This document shows, one piece after another, positions 43,626-51,835 of a stretch of DNA of 64,000 nucleotides. Source of the DNA: CAWCLK01 sp963796225 (GTDB lineage: Bacteria; Actinomycetota; Nitriliruptoria; Nitriliruptorales; Nitriliruptoraceae); contig CAWCLK010000019.1 of NCBI GenBank assembly GCA_963796225.1, positions 1 through 64,000 of the forward strand, read 5' to 3'. Under the pieces are notes generated by a model that worked only from the letters and a program-made list of their open reading frames with translations, made no database searches and was not told where the DNA came from. How positions within the stretch are numbered: position 1 is the first letter of the stretch; each line of letters opens with the position of its first letter. Made by a program: the position numbers and the translations under genes.

Positions 43626-44584
43626 GCGGCCGGCGGGGGCGGCACCGGGCCCGGGATGGGCCGGCTGGGCCGCGAGGTGCGGTCGAAGCCCGCGTACATG
43701 ATGACGACGCCGAGGCCCAGCCCGATCGCGTGGGCGATGGTGTCCCCGAGGAACGAGAACATGCCGCCGGACCCGGCGGCGACCACCACGCCGGCCATGA
43801 TCAGCAGGTTGCCCTTGGCCACGTGGTCGATGCCGGCCTGCCCGAGCGAGCGCCAGCCCTCGAGCGTCCCGGAGGCCAGCGCCTCGACGTAGCGCCGCCG
43901 GCCCTCCGCGACCAGCTCGCGACGCCGGCGCTCCCCCAGCGTGGTCCACGCCAGCCGGGCCGAGGCCACCAGCGCCCCGACGATCACGATGATGGACCCG
44001 ACCGCGTTGCCACCGACCGCGAAGCTGCGCGGGCCGGGTCCGAACAGCGCCCGCCCCTCGGGCAGGCCCGAGGTGGGCAGGGCGGAGGTCAGGTCCCCGG
44101 TCAGGACCACCGCGGCCGCGACGAGGGTGAGGGCGAGCACGGCCAGGGTCGCCCCGACCCGCACCCGATCGGTGTCGGGCGCCCACATGACCGCGGCGAG
44201 CACGAGCCCGACGGTGGCGCCGGTCACGGCCAGCACGTCGCCACGGAACACGCCCGGCAGGAACGCCAGCCCGACCAGCCCGGTGACCACACCCGTGGCG
44301 CGGGTGGTCCAGCGGTCGCGGGCGTTGATCAGGATCGAGCCGAGGGCCAGCCACGGCACGTTGAGCACCGCCCCGAACAGGTAGAAGACGTGGAACACCG
44401 GGGAGGACCAGCCCGCGACCACGCCGACGAGCAGGGCCGCCGAGGCCACGCTGAACATCCCCAGCGAGATCGTCCAGGCCAGCAGGGCCGGGTTGCGACG
44501 CCCGCCGGCGTCCCACCGGCCGTACAGCCGGCGGCAGAAGATCGCGGAGGCGGCGAAGGCCACCAGGCTGGCGAGCAGTGCCAT
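43622..44584 (-). CDS. polytopic membrane protein of unknown function
   Basis: The 320-residue protein has about seven hydrophobic helices (first at residues 2-18; others through IIVIVGALVASARLAW), a charged cytoplasmic segment (GERRRRELVAEGRRRYVEAL) and a last pair of helices near the C-terminus, then a proline-rich tail. No family is recognised. It overlaps both the acyl-CoA ligase (TGATG) and the glutaredoxin gene, so the three are co-translated. Confidence 0.7.
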   Translation of the reverse strand: MALLASLVAFAASAIFCRRLYGRWDAGGRRNPALLAWTISLGMFSVASAALLVGVVAGWSSPVFHVFYLFGAVLNVPWLALGSILINARDRWTTRATGVVTGLVGLAFLPGVFRGDVLAVTGATVGLVLAAVMWAPDTDRVRVGATLAVLALTLVAAAVVLTGDLTSALPTSGLPEGRALFGPGPRSFAVGGNAVGSIIVIVGALVASARLAWTTLGERRRRELVAEGRRRYVEALASGTLEGWRSLGQAGIDHVAKGNLLIMAGVVVAAGSGGMFSFLGDTIAHAIGLGLGVVIMYAGFDRTSRPSRPIPGPVPPPPAA

Positions 44585-46104
44585 CAGCGCAACTGGTCCC
44601 GGAGTGCGGCCCGGCGGACCTTGCCCGACGCGGTGAGCGGGAGCTCGTCGACGAGGATCACCGACTCGGGGCACTTGTAACGGGCGAGCAGGGTGCGGCA
44701 GTAGACGACCAGCTCGTCCTCGGTCACCTCCGCCGCCGGCACGACGTAGGCGCGCACGGCCTCGCCGGTGTACGGATGGGGTTCGCCGACCACGGCGCAG
44801 GCGGCGACCGCCTCGTGGCGCAGCAGCACCCGTTCGACCTCGCGCGGGTAGACGTTGAACCCGCTGACGATGATGGTGTCGTCCTCGCGGTCGACCAGGC
44901 GCAGGTAGCCGTCGGTGTCGAGCACCCCGATGTCGCCGGTCCGCAGCCACTGGCCGTCGACGAGCGTCGCGGCGGTCGCGTCCGGGTCGTTCCAGTAGCC
45001 GGCGAACACGTTGGGTCCCCGGACCCACACCTCGCCGGTGTCGCCGGTCGGGGCGTCGGTGCCGTCGTGCTGCACGAGGCGGAGGTCGACGTCGGGCAGC
45101 GGCATGCCGACGGTGCCGGGGCGGGGTTCGGGGGCCATCGAGTTGGAGGTGACCGACGGCCCGGCCTCGGTCAGCCCGTAGCCCTCCTCGATGGTCAGGC
45201 CGGTCAGGTCGCGGAAGCGGTCGATGACGTGGACGGGCAGGGGCGCCGCACCGGAGACGCACAGCCGCAGGCTGGACAGGTCGCGGTCCTCCACCCCGGG
45301 GGTGTTGTTCCACGCGACGTACATGGGCGGGGCGCCCAGCACGATCGTGACCCGCCACTGCTCGATGGCGTCGAGCGAGGCGGTGGGGTCGAAGCGTTCC
45401 TGCAGGACCATCGCGGCCCCGACCCGCACGCAGGCGCCGAGCCCCACGTTGAGGGCGTAGATGTGCGACAGGGGCAGGACCAGCAGCACCACGTCGTCCG
45501 CCACCACCCGGAACCGGCCGGCCAGGGACTGGTCCTGGTTGGCCGTGAGGTTGCCGCGGGTCAGCATCGCGCCCTTGGGGCGCCCCGTGGTGCCCGAGGT
45601 GTAGACGAGGGCGCCGAGGTCGTCGTCGTGGCGCTCGACGGGATCGAGCGGGTGGCCCTCGGCGAGCAGGTCGCGCCAGCGTGACGCGCCGGGCGGGGCC
45701 TCGTCCGCGCCGGCGACCAGCATGGTCACCTCGAGCTCGAGGGCCAGGTCGACGATCTGGTCGGCGACCACGGCGGCCACCACCAGCACGCTGGCACCGC
45801 TGTCCGTGAGCGCGTGGGCGACCTCGTCGGCGGCCAGGCCGAGGGTCAACGGGACCACCGTGGCCCCGGCGCGCAGCGCCCCGAAGTAGGCCTCGACGAA
45901 GGCCGGGACGTTGCCGAGGAGCACGGCGACGCGGTCGCCGGGGCGCACGCCCAGGTGCTGCAGCCCGGCCGCGGCGGCGTCCACACGGGCATCGAGCTCG
46001 CCGTAGGTCACGGTCTGGTCGTGCCACGCGATGGCGACGCGGTCCGGGGCCTGCTCGGCGGTGGTGCGCAGGCGGGCCGCGACGTCGGGACCGGGCGTGG
46101 ACAC
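44584..46104 (-). CDS. acyl-CoA ligase (AMP-binding enzyme)
   Basis: The 506-residue adenylate-forming enzyme has the P-loop LVYTSGTTGRPKGAML, the motif YGLTEAGPSVTSN, the hinge LRTGDIGVLDTDGYLRLVDR and the catalytic lysine in LTASGKVRRAAL. It most resembles long-chain fatty acyl-CoA ligases. The second of two close GTG codons is chosen because GAGG lies five bases before it; the first would add two residues. It diverges from the CAP-domain gene. Confidence 0.88.
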   Translation of the reverse strand: MSTPGPDVAARLRTTAEQAPDRVAIAWHDQTVTYGELDARVDAAAAGLQHLGVRPGDRVAVLLGNVPAFVEAYFGALRAGATVVPLTLGLAADEVAHALTDSGASVLVVAAVVADQIVDLALELEVTMLVAGADEAPPGASRWRDLLAEGHPLDPVERHDDDLGALVYTSGTTGRPKGAMLTRGNLTANQDQSLAGRFRVVADDVVLLVLPLSHIYALNVGLGACVRVGAAMVLQERFDPTASLDAIEQWRVTIVLGAPPMYVAWNNTPGVEDRDLSSLRLCVSGAAPLPVHVIDRFRDLTGLTIEEGYGLTEAGPSVTSNSMAPEPRPGTVGMPLPDVDLRLVQHDGTDAPTGDTGEVWVRGPNVFAGYWNDPDATAATLVDGQWLRTGDIGVLDTDGYLRLVDREDDTIIVSGFNVYPREVERVLLRHEAVAACAVVGEPHPYTGEAVRAYVVPAAEVTEDELVVYCRTLLARYKCPESVILVDELPLTASGKVRRAALRDQLR

Positions 46105-46193
46105 GGGCACCTCACGAAGGGGCTGGGAGCGGTCACGGCGGGCGGGTCGCGGACGTCGGGGTGGCGACCGCGGCACGCCGCGACGACGCCCGG

Positions 46194-46199
46194 AGCCTA
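46194..46199 (-). promoter_or_regulatory. candidate -10 box TAGGCT for the acyl-CoA ligase gene
   Basis: TAGGCT lies about 90 bases before the ligase start in the 202-base divergent region, in the right orientation. Confidence 0.4.
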
Positions 46200-46306
46200 C
46201 CGGCGGGGTGGGCCCTGACCGTTCGGACATCACGACGGGGCTCAAGGGGCGGTCGCCGAGCGTCGATCAGACATCTACAGGCCGTCACCGCACCCGAGAG
46301 GTCACC

Positions 46307-47013
46307 GTGAACACCGCCGCCGCCCTCCTGCCCCGCCGCCGCCGCGGCACGGCGGCCGTGGCGGCGCTGCTGGCCCTGCTGGTGACGCTGCTGGTGCCGA
46401 CCGCCGCCCGCGCCGACGCCGGCGCGGAGGCCAGCTTCGTGCAGCTGGTCAACCAGGAGCGGGCCGCCCGCGGCCTCGCCCCCCTCGCGGTCGCCGACGA
46501 CCTGGTCGCCGTCGCCCGCCGCCACAGCGGCCGCATGGCCGACGCGGACGACCTGCACCACAACCCCTCCCTGGCCACCGAGGTCAGCGACTGGCAGAAG
46601 GTCGGCGAGAACGTCGGCCGCGGCCCGTCGGTGGACCCGATCCACACCGCCTTCATGGAGTCCCCGGGGCACCGGGCCAACATCCTCGACGGCGACTGGA
46701 CCCAGATCGGCATCGGCGTCGTCGTCCGCGACGGCACCGTGTGGGTGACCGAGGTGTTCCGCGAGCCCCTGGCCGCGACGGCCCCGGCTCCGGCCCCGGC
46801 CCCCGAGCCGGCCCCCGCACAGGCCCCGGCACCCGCCCCCGAGCCGGCTGCCGCGCTCCCGCCGCGTCGACGCCGACCGCGACGCCCGCGACCGAGACCG
46901 CCCCCGCTCCCGAACCGGAGCCCGAGCCCACGCCGGCTGCCCGGGCCGACGACCGGGCGCTCGTGATGCTGACGCGGGTGGCCGCCGAGGACGCCGCGCT
47001 GGACGCCGCCTGA
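46307..47013 (+). CDS. secreted CAP/SCP-domain protein (frameshifted tail)
   Basis: After a signal peptide (VAALLALLVTLLVPTAARADA) the protein has a CAP domain: FVQLVNQERAARGLAPLAV, conserved His in ARRHSGRMADADDLHHN, GENVGRG and SPGHRANIL. A proline/alanine/glutamate-rich tail follows, broken by a one-base shift near 46850-46860 and then continuing to ALDAA. Bacterial CAP proteins are envelope proteins of uncertain activity. AGAGG precedes the GTG start. Confidence 0.85.
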
Positions 47014-47052
47014 CCAACTGGTCGGTACACGGGGCGCCCGCGGGGACGTGGT

Positions 47053-47058
47053 TACGCT
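47053..47058 (+). promoter_or_regulatory. -10 box TACGCT, leaderless layout
   Basis: TACGCT, seven bases, then the GTG start of the isomerase-like gene. No ribosome-binding site is present, which fits a leaderless transcript. Confidence 0.55.
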
Positions 47059-47065
47059 CCGCCCC

Positions 47066-47950
47066 GTGTCCTCGGTGAAGATCCTCGCATCCAGCGGCCC
47101 GCTGTTCGCGCGGCCGCTGGACTGGGCGTGCGCCGTGATCGCCGAGGCGGGGTACGACGGCGTCGAGCTGATGGTCACCCAGGACCCCGTGACCCAGGAC
47201 AGCGAGCGCGTCGACGACGTCTTCCGGCGCGAGGGGATCGGCGCGCCCGTCGTGCACGGGCCCTTCCTGCTGCTGACCCGCCGGGTGCTCGGCACCGACC
47301 TCGTCACCAAGGCCCGCCGGTCCCTGCAGATCGCCTCGGACCTCGGGGCGGACACCATGATCGTGCACCCGCCGTTCCGGTGGCAGCGCCAGTTCCACGA
47401 GTGGCTGCTCGACGAGGGCGAGGCGGAGGCCGCCGAGCTGCACACCCGCATCGGGGTCGAGAACCTCTACCCGGTGCAGGTCCGGGGCCGCCCCATGCGG
47501 TTCCACCGCTACACCGAGCCCGAGCACCTGTCGCCCTTCCCCCACGTGGTGCTCGACACCAGCCACTTCGCGGTCGCCGACGTCGACATCAACACCGCGT
47601 GGGAGCGGCTGCGTGGGCAGGCCGTGCACCTGCACGTCTCCGACAACCGCGGCCAGGGGCGCGACTCGCACGCCCCGCTGGGCCACGGGATCCTGCCGCT
47701 CGGGTCGTTCCTGCACACCGTCGGGGCCGACCCGAGGGCCGAGACCTCCATCACCCTGGAGCTGGACTGCCGGCGCTACCTCGACGACCGCGCGGCGCTG
47801 GTGGGCTACCTGCGCCAGGAGCTGGTCAAGTGCCGCGACCTGCTGGCCGGGGCGCCGGTCGAGGAGGTCCTCGGCCGCCCCGACGTGGTCAGCGTGGCAC
47901 CGGGCATCCACGAGGACGACGCCGACCAGCCGACGGTCGGTCGCCGCTGA
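47066..47950 (+). CDS. TIM-barrel sugar phosphate isomerase/epimerase-like protein
   Basis: The 294-residue protein has the AP_endonuc_2/xylose-isomerase-like TIM barrel layout: AEAGYDGVELMVTQDP, VVHGPFLLLT, IVHPPFRWQ, GVENLYPV, VVLDTSHFAVADVD, VHLHVSDN and a late glutamate (ITLELDC). These His, Glu and Asp residues are typical metal ligands. A similar gene (Rv0498) lies near proC in M. tuberculosis. The substrate is unknown. Confidence 0.82.
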   Translation: MSSVKILASSGPLFARPLDWACAVIAEAGYDGVELMVTQDPVTQDSERVDDVFRREGIGAPVVHGPFLLLTRRVLGTDLVTKARRSLQIASDLGADTMIVHPPFRWQRQFHEWLLDEGEAEAAELHTRIGVENLYPVQVRGRPMRFHRYTEPEHLSPFPHVVLDTSHFAVADVDINTAWERLRGQAVHLHVSDNRGQGRDSHAPLGHGILPLGSFLHTVGADPRAETSITLELDCRRYLDDRAALVGYLRQELVKCRDLLAGAPVEEVLGRPDVVSVAPGIHEDDADQPTVGRR

Positions 47951-47955
47951 CGGAG

Positions 47956-47983
47956 TCAGCGCGCTGACGAGGTAGCGCGCTGA
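47956..47983 (+). terminator. hairpin terminator after the isomerase-like gene
   Basis: TCAGCGCGCT, eight bases, AGCGCGCTGA forms a 10-bp perfect stem six bases after the stop codon. Confidence 0.7.
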
Positions 47984-47990
47984 GGGCGTC

Positions 47991-48037
47991 CGCGAACAGG
48001 GGCATGGGACAGACGCACCATGGCCGAGCGTGACTCC
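47991..48037 (+). promoter_or_regulatory. composite promoter element, copy 1
   Basis: CGCGAACAGGGGC at 47991-48003 and GCGTGACTCC at 48028-48037 lie upstream of the micro-peptide and ECF sigma genes. The same two blocks, with spacing longer by one base, occur at 50169-50216. A shared regulator or sigma factor is inferred. Confidence 0.5.
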
Positions 48038-48081
48038 AGACCGTAACGTGCCCCACACGGATCGACACGAGGGCGGGTCAG

Positions 48082-48171
48082 TTGCGCAACGGCACGGCAC
48101 TGGCACTCGTCGTGCTGCTCGCCCTCATCATCCTTGCGGCTGTCGTCCAGCTGCTGCGAACCGGGATCTGA
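48082..48171 (+). CDS. 29-residue single-helix membrane peptide
   Basis: TTG opens a 30-codon frame: a short basic start (RNGT), a hydrophobic helix of about 18 residues (ALALVVLLALIILAAVVQ) and a short LLRTGI end. It lies between the composite promoter element and the ECF sigma gene, ten bases before the sigma start, so it is co-transcribed. No family name can be given; it may modulate the membrane-linked sigma system. It is too short for usual gene finders. Confidence 0.5.
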   Translation: MRNGTALALVVLLALIILAAVVQLLRTGI

Positions 48172-48181
48172 GGAGGCGGTG

Positions 48182-48817
48182 GTGGGCACGGCACCCTCGA
48201 CCGTCGACCCCCAGGTCGTGTCCCTGGTCGAGCGTGCCCGGGACGGCGACGAGCACGCCTTCGCCCAGCTCTACGACCTCTACCTCGACCAGATCTTCGG
48301 CTACGTGCGCCGCCGCGTCGGCAGCCGCGAGGTGGCCGAGGACCTCGTCGGGGACGTGTTCCTGCGCGCCTGGCGGCGGTTCGACCGCTTCGAGTGGCAG
48401 GGCGTCGACCTCGGGGCGTGGCTGACCACGATCGCCCGCAACCGGGTGCACGACCACTTCAAGTCGGCGCGCTTCCGGCTCGAACGCAGCACCGACGACA
48501 TCGGCGACCGCGATCCCTCACCGACGACGGACCACCCCGAACGGGTGGCCGAGGCCCGCGAGCTCGCCCGCTCGCTGGCCAGCGCGCTGGAGGAGCTCAA
48601 GGACGACCACCGCGAGGTGATCGAGCTTCGGTTCGTCCACGACATGTCGGTCACCGAGACCGCGGCGGTCCTCGGACGCACGGTGGGTGCCACGAAGGCG
48701 CTGCAGTACCGCGCGCTGCGCGCACTGGCCGGGATCGTGCGCGACCAGCCCGGATTCGAGGCCTTTCTCGCCGCTGGGCTCAGTGGCCTGGTCTTCCTGC
48801 TGGGACTGCTGCCATGA
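48182..48817 (+). CDS. ECF RNA polymerase sigma factor with hydrophobic C-terminus
   Basis: The 211-residue protein has region 2 (FAQLYDLYLDQIFGYVRRRVG ... EDLVGDVFLRAWRRF) and region 4 (LKDDHREVIELRFVHDMSVTETAAVL ... GATKALQYRALRAL). It ends in about 17 hydrophobic residues (FLAAGLSGLVFLLGLLP), unusual for a sigma factor and possibly a membrane contact. GGAGG lies five bases before the GTG at 48182. The next gene encodes a DUF5667-type protein, a known neighbour of such sigma factors. Confidence 0.88.
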   Translation: MGTAPSTVDPQVVSLVERARDGDEHAFAQLYDLYLDQIFGYVRRRVGSREVAEDLVGDVFLRAWRRFDRFEWQGVDLGAWLTTIARNRVHDHFKSARFRLERSTDDIGDRDPSPTTDHPERVAEARELARSLASALEELKDDHREVIELRFVHDMSVTETAAVLGRTVGATKALQYRALRALAGIVRDQPGFEAFLAAGLSGLVFLLGLLP

Positions 48818-48883
48818 CCCGTCACTGTCTGGCCGGTCAGTCGTTGAACTCCGTGGACGAGCACGGAAGCGGGGTGATGCCCG

Positions 48884-50137
48884 ATGGTCCGTCGAGCTGA
48901 CATCGACACACTCGAGGCCCTCCTCGAGGGGCGCACCGCGCCCGAGGACGCCCCGCGGGCGATCCAGCGGCTGGGCAGCCTGGCCACGTCCGTGCGCGAC
49001 CACACCGAGCTCGAGACGCCGACGGACGAGTTCCGCGCCCGCCTGCGGGCCGAGCTGCTCGAGGTCGCGGCCGCTGGCCGGACCACGACCATGCAGCGCC
49101 TGCGCGACCGCGTCGACGACGCCACCGCTCGCGTCCGCCACTCCCTGCGGGCCGCCGGCGCCGCCGCCGTGGCCTCGACCATGATCGGGACGGCCGGGGT
49201 CGCCGCCGCGGCCCAGTCGGCCCTGCCCGGTGACGCGCTGTACTCGGTCAAGGACTTCACCGAGGACGTACGGCTGACCTTCGCGTCCGGCGACGTCGAA
49301 CGCGGCCGCCTGCACCTGGCCTTCGCTCGCGAACGCCTCGAGGAGCTCGAGGCCGGTCGCGGCCGACTCAGCGACGACCAGCTCTCCGGCACGCTGGACC
49401 GGCTCGACCACGAGGCGGCGTCCGGTGCGGACCAGCTGCTGCAGGCCGCGGCGGCCGAGGACGGCGACCGCCTGCTCACCGAGCTCGACGACTTCACCGC
49501 CGAGATGCGCCTCCGGCTGCTCGACCTGTCCCCCGCCCTGCCCCTGTCGGTCCGTCCGGCCGCCGAGCGCACGCTCGAGGTCCTGCGCCGCATCGACCTG
49601 CAGGTGACCGGGCTGCTGGGCCTCGACGGTGCCGGCTGCGCCGTGTGCGCGGGCGAGGCCGGCGTGCAGCCGCGCGTGGTGCTTCCCGGCGACGGACCGG
49701 CGGCGCCGGCCTGCCAGTGCGTGCAGCCTGCCCCGCCCGTGGGCGGCGACGACGCGGACACCGACCCCGTCGAGCAGCCGCAGGACGACCCCAGCGACAC
49801 CTCCACCGGCGGGACCGTGGTCGTGCCCGACGACGACCCGTCGTTGTCGGGCGGCACCGGCGGGGACGCGGTCATCGACGACCTCGGGTCCGCCGTGGAC
49901 GACTCGGTCGGCGATGTCGGCTCCGTCGTGGACGACGCCGTCGACGATGTCGGATCGCTGGTCGACGAGCTCCTCGACCCCTCCGCCACCTCGTCCTCGA
50001 ACCCGCTCCAGGACACCGTCGACGACCTCGGCGACACGGTGGAGGACACCGCCACCGACCTCGGCGACACCGTCGGTGACGTGACCGGGTCGGTCGGCGA
50101 CACCACCGGCGATCTCACCGACGGCCTGCTGGACTGA
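48884..50137 (+). CDS. DUF5667-type protein, putative partner of the ECF sigma factor
   Basis: The 417-residue protein has a hydrophilic N-terminal 80 residues, one hydrophobic segment (AAGAAAVASTMIGTAGVAAAA), then the DUF5667 signature SALPGDALYSVKDFTEDVRL and coiled-coil helices. A CAVC/CQC pair lies in the middle. The last 150 residues are acidic and low in complexity with repeats of DDLGDTV/DDVGS type. It resembles a membrane-anchored anti-sigma or signal protein with a surface tail; that role is inferred from family context. Confidence 0.75.
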   Translation: MVRRADIDTLEALLEGRTAPEDAPRAIQRLGSLATSVRDHTELETPTDEFRARLRAELLEVAAAGRTTTMQRLRDRVDDATARVRHSLRAAGAAAVASTMIGTAGVAAAAQSALPGDALYSVKDFTEDVRLTFASGDVERGRLHLAFARERLEELEAGRGRLSDDQLSGTLDRLDHEAASGADQLLQAAAAEDGDRLLTELDDFTAEMRLRLLDLSPALPLSVRPAAERTLEVLRRIDLQVTGLLGLDGAGCAVCAGEAGVQPRVVLPGDGPAAPACQCVQPAPPVGGDDADTDPVEQPQDDPSDTSTGGTVVVPDDDPSLSGGTGGDAVIDDLGSAVDDSVGDVGSVVDDAVDDVGSLVDELLDPSATSSSNPLQDTVDDLGDTVEDTATDLGDTVGDVTGSVGDTTGDLTDGLLD

Positions 50138-50155
50138 GCGACCGCCGGCATCCTC

Positions 50156-50172
50156 CGCGCGCAGGACGCGCG
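50156..50172 (+). terminator. short GC hairpin after the DUF5667 gene
   Basis: CGCGCG, five bases, CGCGCG lies about 18 bases after the stop. The stem is short, and its right arm overlaps the second composite promoter element. Confidence 0.35.
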
Positions 50173-50216
50173 AACAGGGGCCAATCGTCACGTCCGATGC
50201 CACGCAGCGTGACTCC
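50169..50216 (+). promoter_or_regulatory. composite promoter element, copy 2
   Basis: CGCGAACAGGGGC at 50169-50181 and GCGTGACTCC at 50207-50216 match the pair upstream of the ECF sigma operon. They lie about 110-160 bases before the wall-anchored protein gene. A perfect palindrome GGACTAGTCC follows at 50259-50268. Confidence 0.5.
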
Positions 50217-50326
50217 GTCGCCACGGTGTCGTTGACTACGGCGAGGGATGGTCCATTCGGACTAGTCCCCCATTCGAGGTCTGGCCGTGGGGGCCGACCG
50301 TCGCTCCCCTCGGAGGTATGGGGCAC

Positions 50327-51784
50327 ATGAGACGCATCGCGCTGCGAACCGCCGCCGCCAGCATGGCCGTGCTGGCCACGACGGCCATCGCCACCACTCC
50401 GGCCCTCGCGGCCGCCGACGACGGCCCGTACGTCTTCGACGCCGCCGGGTCCGGCCAGGCCGTGTCCATCGCGGTCGGACTGCCCCAGGCACTCGCCGAC
50501 GGGCTCGCCCCCGCGGTCGAGCAGGTCCCGGGCGTGTCGATCGACGGCAACGAGCTGCTGATCAGCCTGGCCTCGGTGCTCGCCGAGCTGGAGCTGCCCC
50601 TGGTCGGCGAGTCCGTCGGGGACGCCACGGCGTCCGCCTCGGCCACCTCGGTCACCGGGTCACTGCAGGGCCTGGTCGAGACGCTGACCGGCGGCCCGAT
50701 GCAGTGCCTCGACACCCCGCTGGACATCACGGTCCCGCCCGGCGCCGAGACCCCGCTGGTCTCCATGCAGCTGCTGCAGGCCGAGTGCACGACCGACGCG
50801 GCGGGCCACACCTCGATCGCGTCGTCGAAGATCGCCGACCTCGAGGTCAACCTGGCCGGGGCGCTCGCGATCCTGCCGGCCGATGTCTCCGCACCGGTGA
50901 CCGACGCCCTGGACCAGGTCACGGGCACCGTCACCGACCAGGTCCTCACCCCGATCGTCGACCAGGTGCTGACCCCGGTCCAGGACGCGATCAACGAGAA
51001 CCTCGGACTCGGCGTCGACCTCACCGAGGCGGTGCGGGTGCCCGAGCTGATCGACCTCCCGCTGGTGTCGATCGACCTGATCGAGTCCACCACCGAGAGC
51101 CTCACCGAGGGTGACGCCGTCCGCCAGGTGTCCTCGGCGACGCTGGCCGGCGTGTCCCTGCTCGGCACCGTGTGCATCCCCGACACGACCTACCGCGCCG
51201 AGGCCTTCGCCACCGGCGAGCCCGGCGGCAACGACTTCCTGACCTCGATCCCGCCGATCGACCTGGCCATCTGCGAGACCAACTCGCTGTCGCCGATCCT
51301 GCGCCTGCTGGACGTCGACGGCGTCCTCGGGGACGTGCTGGTCAACCTCGGTGACGGCCAGCTCAAGCCGATCAGCGAACTGCTCGCCGGCGCCGGGCTG
51401 CCGACCGAGGACGTGCTCAACAGCCTCGACGACCTGCTCGCCACCCTGGGTGTCAGCACCATCGTCCAGGGCCAGCAGACCAACGCGGTCCGCTCCGAGG
51501 ACGGCCGCCAGGCGGGCGTCGCGGTCGACCCGTTCCGGGTCACCGTCGCCCCGCTGGCCAACTTCGTCGTGGGCACGCCGCTGGAGGGCCTGAAGGTCGA
51601 GCTGCGCGGCCTGACCGTGGCCGGCAACGTCGCCGCGGCCCCCGCGCCCGTGACCGCCGAGGCCCCGCCGCCGGCCCCGACCCCCGAGCCGCCGGCCATG
51701 CCGCGCACGGGTGGCGGTGCCATCGCGGCCCTGATGGGCATGCTCGCCGTGGGCGGGGCGCTGACGCTGCGCAAGCGCGCCTGA
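50327..51784 (+). CDS. secreted wall-anchored protein with sortase-like signal MPRTG
   Basis: The 485-residue protein has a signal peptide (AVLATTAIATTPALA) and a long Leu/Val/Asp-rich body containing several single cysteines (MQCLD, QAECT, GTVCIP, AICET) and helical repeats such as VTDQVLTPIVDQVLTPV. The C-terminus has a Pro-rich linker, MPRTG, a hydrophobic helix and the basic tail RKRA: the layout of an LPXTG sorting signal with an altered first residue. GGAGG is ten bases before the second ATG, which I take as the start. A related protein lies at 62322-64000. Confidence 0.8.
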   Translation: MRRIALRTAAASMAVLATTAIATTPALAAADDGPYVFDAAGSGQAVSIAVGLPQALADGLAPAVEQVPGVSIDGNELLISLASVLAELELPLVGESVGDATASASATSVTGSLQGLVETLTGGPMQCLDTPLDITVPPGAETPLVSMQLLQAECTTDAAGHTSIASSKIADLEVNLAGALAILPADVSAPVTDALDQVTGTVTDQVLTPIVDQVLTPVQDAINENLGLGVDLTEAVRVPELIDLPLVSIDLIESTTESLTEGDAVRQVSSATLAGVSLLGTVCIPDTTYRAEAFATGEPGGNDFLTSIPPIDLAICETNSLSPILRLLDVDGVLGDVLVNLGDGQLKPISELLAGAGLPTEDVLNSLDDLLATLGVSTIVQGQQTNAVRSEDGRQAGVAVDPFRVTVAPLANFVVGTPLEGLKVELRGLTVAGNVAAAPAPVTAEAPPPAPTPEPPAMPRTGGGAIAALMGMLAVGGALTLRKRA

Positions 51785-51802
51785 GAAGGACCCCGCACCA
51801 GC

Positions 51803-51830
51803 GGAGGGCGGCCCCACGGGGCCGCCCTCC
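51803..51830. terminator. bidirectional hairpin terminator
   Basis: GGAGGGCGGCCCC and GGGGCCGCCCTCC are fully complementary, with two bases between them, in the gap between two convergent genes ending at 51784 and 51836. It can serve both strands. Confidence 0.85.
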
Positions 51831-51835
51831 TGATG

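Noticed and set aside
43622..46027. An 801-residue membrane protein continuing upstream of 44584
   Set aside because: The upstream part is a shadow of the acyl-CoA ligase; the ATG at 44584 overlaps the ligase stop as neighbours do.
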